NCBI GenBank assembly: GCA_945860295.1
Contig: CAMAQH010000014.1
Location: 1-64,000 of the forward strand
Source: Prosthecobacter debontii
GTDB taxonomy: Bacteria; Verrucomicrobiota; Verrucomicrobiia; Verrucomicrobiales; Verrucomicrobiaceae
Length of the DNA stretch: 64,000 nucleotides
Reading direction: 5' to 3'
The position numbers and the translations under genes were made by a program. The notes under the pieces are model-generated. The model worked only from the letters and a program-made list of their open reading frames with translations, was not told the DNA's origin and searched no databases. Of the stretch, positions 60,185 to 64,000 are shown piece by piece. The number at the start of each line of letters is the position of its first letter. The stretch's first letter is position 1.

Positions 60185-62716
60185 TTAGCCTTCGGCCCGG
60201 CGGGAGGCATGGGAGAAGAAGTGCTCGGTGATGAGATTGGAGAGTTTTTCCAGCCCGTGGCTGAGATTTTCACAGGCGGTGGGGACGTGCCCAAAGATAT
60301 CGTCTCCAGCTTTGGCGAGGGCATCGAGATTGAGCGCGGAGAGGTCTGACTGGAGGGAGTCACACTGGTGGCGGGCGCTTTCGCCACGGTCAGCGGTGGG
60401 GTCCATGGGGAGCTGGGTGGTCTGCCGACTAAGGATGCTGAACTGATGGGCGACGGAGCGTGGGTTGATGTCGTTGAGCAGTAGCAGATCTAGCACGGGA
60501 ATGAGGCTGGGCTGGGCGAAGTGCAGGCGGCGGTAGGTCATGGTGCTGTCGCAAATTTCCAACAATGGACTGAGCAGTGTGTCATCCAGCGCGCATTGTT
60601 TTGTGGCGGTGGTGACGAGGTTGAGAGCGATGCTGGCGCGCTCGATTCGTTTGCCTATTTCGAGGAAGCGCCAGCCGTGGCCACGGGTCATGTTTTCCTG
60701 CTGCATCCCGCTGAAGGCGGCGAGGTCGAGGATGAGGGTATCGAGCACGCCCTGGGCGGTGGAGACGACGAAGGGACCAGCTGGGAGGCGGGCGTCACGC
60801 TCGATGCGGTTGAAGAGGCGCCAGGTATCGTCTGAAAGTCGGTCACGCGCGGCGGCGGCATTGTAGCGCAGACGGCTGAGGAGAAAAGGGACGCTGCTTC
60901 CGCGCTTGTGATCGAGGAGGAGAGCCTGGAGATTATCGATCATTGAGGTCGTGCCTTCCTTTGGCACGAGTCCCATGCGGACCATGAGGGCGAGGCAGCC
61001 CTGAACTTCCCGACCCTGAGTCTGCGTGCGCTCACCGGCGAGGCGCTGCATGACGGCGCGGAGGAGACGCACGGTGATCTCTAGCCGCTCGGCGTAGCGG
61101 CCGAGCCAGTACAAATGATCGGCAACTCGGCTGGGCACGCCGCTGGGTGGGCGTGCTGGGCGAATGACGATGGGCTGCTGCTGGCGGCGGCTTTCATAAT
61201 AGGTGTCGAATGAGCCGTCGCCGATGACCCAGGTGTCTTTGCTGATGCCGCCGCTGCGCATGGTGACGAGCCAGCGGTGTGGCTCGGGACTTACCCGCGA
61301 AAGACCGCCGGGCATTGCGATGAAGCCGTCTCCCTGAGCGATGATGAAGGCACGCCAGACGAGGGAGCGTGGCTCGATCTTGCTGCCTGTCCAGGTGGGT
61401 GCGGTGGAGAGGCTAAGCACCTCCTGAGCGACCCATTCATGGGGAGTAGCGCGGATGGTATCGAGCATTCGGGCTTTCTGCTCGGCATCGAGATCAGCGA
61501 GGAAGACGGGATCACGTGCGCCACGGACAAAGGCAGGTTTAACGACCCAGCGGTCTGGCTGGGAGACAACGATATCTAGCTCGCGTTTCTGACCACACCA
61601 CCACGTGGGCACACAGGGGAGGAGTAACTCCTCACCCAGCAAATGACGGCAGAGGCCGGGCATGAAGGGATGTAGAGCTGGGGTCTCCACCAATCCCGCA
61701 CCGAGTCCATTGGCTATGGCAATGCTGCCATTGCGCCAGGCTTCTAGCAATCCGGGAGCGCCGAGCAATGAGCCGGAATTGAGTTCGAGGGGGTCGCAGA
61801 AGACGTCATCGACATGGCGCACCATGACATCGACACGGCGCAGGCCTTCGAGGGTCTTCAGATGCAAATGACGGTCGCGAACGGTAAGATCGGCCCCTTC
61901 GACGAGAGGGAAGCCGAGGTAGCGTGCTTTGAAGGCATGTTCAAAGTAGGTCTCATTATAAGGGCCCGGCGTGAGCATGAGGATGCCGGCATCTCCGCTG
62001 CGTCGCTTCGGCGCGAGTGAGCGGAGCATGTCGCGCTTCATCTCAAAGTAGGCGGCGAGTCGTTTGACCTTGGAGGCATTGAACTCCTCTGCATAGACGT
62101 TGGCGAGGATGATGCGATTTTCTAGAGCGTAACCATGTCCGCTGGGTGCCTGAGCACGGTCAGCAAGCACTCGCCAACGGCCATCAGTACCACGAACGAG
62201 GTCGCTGCCCATGGTGAAAACAAAGCGCCCACCTGGCGGATTGATCCCGCGAACGGGTCGGAGGTAGCCGGGATTGGCATAGACGAGGCTGGGTGGCAGA
62301 AGGCCGTCACGCAGCAGTTTCTGCGGCCCATAGAGGTCTAGCAGGATGGTATTGAGCAGGCGTCCGCGCTGATCGAGTCCGCGCTGGACTTGCTGAAACT
62401 CTTCCAAAGCCAGGATGAATGGCAGGGTATCAAGCGACCAGGGGCGGCTGGTGCCCAAAGCGTCGTCGTGGATGTTGTATGTGACACCGTGGTCACGTAG
62501 CAGACGCTGGATACTGTCAGCTCGGACACTGAAGTCGCTCTTGGTGCACTGATTGAGAAAGCTGCCGAAAGTCTTCCAGTGCGGCCGCAATTCGCCATTG
62601 GGCAAAAGCATCTCGTCATAAATCCCAGGCTCCTGCTGGTAGCCAATCACACCAGAAGTCCGTTCTGGCGATTGTGATTGGGACTGAGCGCTAGACGACG
62701 GTGCTGGGTGAGGCAT
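60185..62716 (-). CDS. Fused circularly permuted ATP-grasp / alpha-E protein
   Basis: An 843-residue protein. The first part (about 20-510) is a type 2 circularly permuted ATP-grasp (DUF404/407): GIYDEMLLPNGELRPHW, VRGTDGRWRVLADRAQAPSGHGYALENRI and FCDPLELNSGSLLGAPGLLEAWRNGSIAIANGLGAGLVE. The second part (about 525-830) is an alpha-E domain (DUF403) starting SRVADHLYWLGRYAERLEI. These are often separate genes; here they are joined. With the adjoining transglutaminase they form a known but poorly understood peptide-ligase system. The transglutaminase gene lies immediately downstream. Confidence 0.93.
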   Translation of the reverse strand: MPHPAPSSSAQSQSQSPERTSGVIGYQQEPGIYDEMLLPNGELRPHWKTFGSFLNQCTKSDFSVRADSIQRLLRDHGVTYNIHDDALGTSRPWSLDTLPFILALEEFQQVQRGLDQRGRLLNTILLDLYGPQKLLRDGLLPPSLVYANPGYLRPVRGINPPGGRFVFTMGSDLVRGTDGRWRVLADRAQAPSGHGYALENRIILANVYAEEFNASKVKRLAAYFEMKRDMLRSLAPKRRSGDAGILMLTPGPYNETYFEHAFKARYLGFPLVEGADLTVRDRHLHLKTLEGLRRVDVMVRHVDDVFCDPLELNSGSLLGAPGLLEAWRNGSIAIANGLGAGLVETPALHPFMPGLCRHLLGEELLLPCVPTWWCGQKRELDIVVSQPDRWVVKPAFVRGARDPVFLADLDAEQKARMLDTIRATPHEWVAQEVLSLSTAPTWTGSKIEPRSLVWRAFIIAQGDGFIAMPGGLSRVSPEPHRWLVTMRSGGISKDTWVIGDGSFDTYYESRRQQQPIVIRPARPPSGVPSRVADHLYWLGRYAERLEITVRLLRAVMQRLAGERTQTQGREVQGCLALMVRMGLVPKEGTTSMIDNLQALLLDHKRGSSVPFLLSRLRYNAAAARDRLSDDTWRLFNRIERDARLPAGPFVVSTAQGVLDTLILDLAAFSGMQQENMTRGHGWRFLEIGKRIERASIALNLVTTATKQCALDDTLLSPLLEICDSTMTYRRLHFAQPSLIPVLDLLLLNDINPRSVAHQFSILSRQTTQLPMDPTADRGESARHQCDSLQSDLSALNLDALAKAGDDIFGHVPTACENLSHGLEKLSNLITEHFFSHASRRAEG

Positions 62717-62831
62717 TGGCTATTCGGTAGCTTCGTATACGCGCCAGAATCAGGCCAAGTGAGAGTTTATGTGCAGATTCTCGATTCAAAAACTGGTAAA
62801 ACCTAGCGCCGCAAGTCTGAGCGGATAGCAA

Positions 62832-63029
62832 TTAGCGGCTTCCAGGCATCATCTGACCATAACGGGAATTACCTTCCCATTTGGTAGGACGGTTCCATGG
62901 AAGCGTGCTGTCACTAACCGTGGGAGCCACGCGTTCGCGGCGTTTGGGTTCATCTGCTGAATTGCATGAGACAAGAGATGCAACAACAAAAGCAGTGACC
63001 AGCGACAGATAAATGATCCGGGATTTCAT
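62832..63029 (-). CDS. Very small lipoprotein
   Basis: A 65-residue protein with lipobox LVSC after a hydrophobic signal. The mature part is about 45 residues, positively charged at first, then LPWNRPTKWEGNSRYGQMMPGSR. No domain is known to me. It lies 26 bases after the coiled-coil gene on the same strand, so the two may be co-transcribed. Confidence 0.75.
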   Translation of the reverse strand: MKSRIIYLSLVTAFVVASLVSCNSADEPKRRERVAPTVSDSTLPWNRPTKWEGNSRYGQMMPGSR

Positions 63030-63055
63030 ATCGCCATTTTACGCATGAATTGCGA

Positions 63056-63841
63056 TTACTGATACAGGTTTTCCAAAATCACCTGATCGCCGGGAGCGAT
63101 ACGGAGACCAGCAGTCAAGGTCTCTGGAACAATGTTTGCGACTGTGCGCTCGCCCTCTATGGATAGGACGCTGAGCTTACCCACGGTTTGTGTGCCACGA
63201 ACGACCAGGAGCTTGGTGGCATCACTGATGCCGAGTGCCTTGCCTGCGTTCACCACTACAAAGCCCCACTCATTGTTCACTGCCACGATTCTGGCGTCCA
63301 AGCTGTTGCGATCAAAGGACTTTTTGCGGTCAGCGATCTTCCGTGTGACTTCATCATGAGCACGGTTGGCATCGACCATCTTAGCTTCTTCAGCTTCGAC
63401 TTCCTTCTTCTTGGCTTCCATCTGGGCTTGGAACTCAGCGGTGGACTTTTTCATGCCATTGATCTGCTCGACCATAGTTTCAGGTTTGATGTCCTTAGGC
63501 AGTTTTTCCAATTTGATGCGTAGATCAAGGCCCTTCTTATTGGCCACATCGAGCTTATCCGTTACCAGCTTGGTGTCATTGTCAGTCTGAGCAATCTTGA
63601 GCTTCTGTGATTTGACCTTTTCGGTTTGAATTTCGAGATCCTGCTGAATTTTGGCGATTTCTCCGCCAACTTTGTTCACCTCTGAAACGATGGAGTTTGC
63701 TGCACTTAGTGCGCCCTGAACTTGAACATTGATGGCTGTTACATCGCTGCGGACTTTAGCAAATTCACGCCCATTGTGATAGGCAAAGAAGGTGGACGCA
63801 AGAATCAGAAGTGCGCTGAGAATGAAGAGAACTTTGGTCAT
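63056..63841 (-). CDS. Membrane-anchored coiled-coil protein, function unknown
   Basis: A 261-residue protein with one N-terminal membrane helix (VLFILSALLILASTFFAYH), then a long coiled coil (about 30-170, Lys/Glu/Gln-rich with heptad spacing), and a small C-terminal beta domain (WGFVVVNAGKALGISDATKLLVVRGTQTVGKLSV...). The end domain resembles a beta-barrel seen in some envelope proteins. It probably spans part of the periplasm. It sits downstream of the Pro-rich DPFGAAPA protein and upstream of the small lipoprotein. Confidence 0.8.
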   Translation of the reverse strand: MTKVLFILSALLILASTFFAYHNGREFAKVRSDVTAINVQVQGALSAANSIVSEVNKVGGEIAKIQQDLEIQTEKVKSQKLKIAQTDNDTKLVTDKLDVANKKGLDLRIKLEKLPKDIKPETMVEQINGMKKSTAEFQAQMEAKKKEVEAEEAKMVDANRAHDEVTRKIADRKKSFDRNSLDARIVAVNNEWGFVVVNAGKALGISDATKLLVVRGTQTVGKLSVLSIEGERTVANIVPETLTAGLRIAPGDQVILENLYQ

Positions 63842-63900
63842 GGAAGGAAAGGGGGAATAGGTGATCTAGCGGTAGTGAGGGTACTCAAGCTGATGTTTGA

Positions 63901-64000
63901 TCAAGGCTTAGCAGGGGCAGCGCCGAAGGGATCTGCGGTGCTTGGTGCTACAGGAGTACCTGCTGGTGCTGGAGCCGCAGGCGCAGCGCCAAAAGGATCT
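63901..64000 (-). CDS. C-terminal end of a DPFGAAPA-repeat protein, cut by window
   Basis: The minus strand reads DPFGAAPAAPAPAGTPVAPSTADPFGAAPAKP and a TGA stop. Only the last 32 or so residues are in the window. DPFGAAPA occurs twice, so the protein ends in a Pro/Ala repeat. It lies 59 bases upstream of the coiled-coil gene on the same strand and may belong to the same operon. It is too short for the ORF track. Confidence 0.75.
   Translation of the reverse strand, partial: DPFGAAPAAPAPAGTPVAPSTADPFGAAPAKP

Noticed and set aside
59666-60349. Plus-strand Gly-rich ORF of 227 residues
   Set aside because: It lies opposite the transglutaminase and alpha-E genes, both with intact motifs; the Gly richness comes from the reverse of their codons.
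1-64000. tRNA, rRNA or CRISPR array
   Set aside because: I found no T-loop-like GGTTCGAATCC sequences with cloverleaf context, no rRNA-like stretches and no regularly spaced direct repeats with unique spacers.

Overview
The window looks like a chromosomal segment of a Verrucomicrobiota bacterium, probably close to Verrucomicrobiaceae. Several lines support this: a fused LpxC-FabZ protein, PVC-type proteins (a Pirellula/Verrucomicrobium dehydrogenase-plus-haem architecture and a PSCyt1/DUF1549/DUF1553 protein), several sulfatases and ThuA proteins, and large Ig-repeat secreted proteins. Most of the window is G+C-rich. Bases 1 to about 7340 are visibly more A+T-rich, as are short intergenic stretches around 56.1-56.6 kb and 57.9-58.26 kb. 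I saw no rRNA, tRNA, CRISPR array, transposase or phage gene.

Layout. 1-7.3 kb: the end of a giant Ig-repeat protein, then a secreted vanadium-haloperoxidase-like protein with Ig and putative-Ig domains. 7.4-11.5 kb: an envelope cluster on the plus strand (lpxC-fabZ fusion, lpxA, dCMP-deaminase-like gene, LysM lipoprotein, amidase, YggU). 11.5-16.2 kb: a secreted Lys-tailed protein, a sulfatase and an acetyl-xylan-esterase-like protein. 16.2-21.7 kb, minus strand: acyl-CoA thioesterase, NAD(P)HX repair enzyme, second amidase, threonine aldolase, DoxX-like protein, MFS transporter. 21.8-24.1 kb: a kinase-like membrane protein whose reading frame appears broken twice. 24.1-31.0 kb: amidohydrolase, PTS enzyme I, ThuA protein, sugar-binding lipoprotein, RsfS with a histone-H1-like tail, serine hydrolase.

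31.1-34.3 kb is a divergent zinc module: a ZnuA-type binding protein facing a ZnuD-like TonB receptor across a short region with palindromes and a pentanucleotide repeat. 34.3-42.3 kb holds a 1605-residue ThuA/dehydrogenase/cytochrome/ThuA protein and a PSCyt1-DUF1549-DUF1553 protein, probably parts of the polysaccharide- or sugar-oxidising repertoire of this phylum. 42.4-49.5 kb is a minus-strand export operon: chromate transporter, RND pump, a small unknown protein, membrane-fusion protein and TolC-like channel. 49.5-52.9 kb: ribosomal protein bL9 with a clear promoter and terminator, an HMA-like periplasmic protein, a rhodanese, a mono-haem protein and an Hsp15-like S4 protein.

52.9-64 kb: a sulfatase with HEAT-like repeats, a lysine-2,3-aminomutase-family enzyme, a UPF0261/Tm-1-like protein, a MYG1-like protein, a transglutaminase paired with a fused ATP-grasp/alpha-E protein, a tiny lipoprotein, a membrane-anchored coiled-coil protein and the tail of a DPFGAAPA-repeat protein cut by the window edge.

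The most unusual signals are the twice-shifted kinase gene, the zinc module with its repeat-bearing promoter region, short palindromic or heptanucleotide repeats that run into coding sequence, and a possible structured RNA at 34.3 kb. All identifications come from reading the sequence and from family knowledge; no database search was run.
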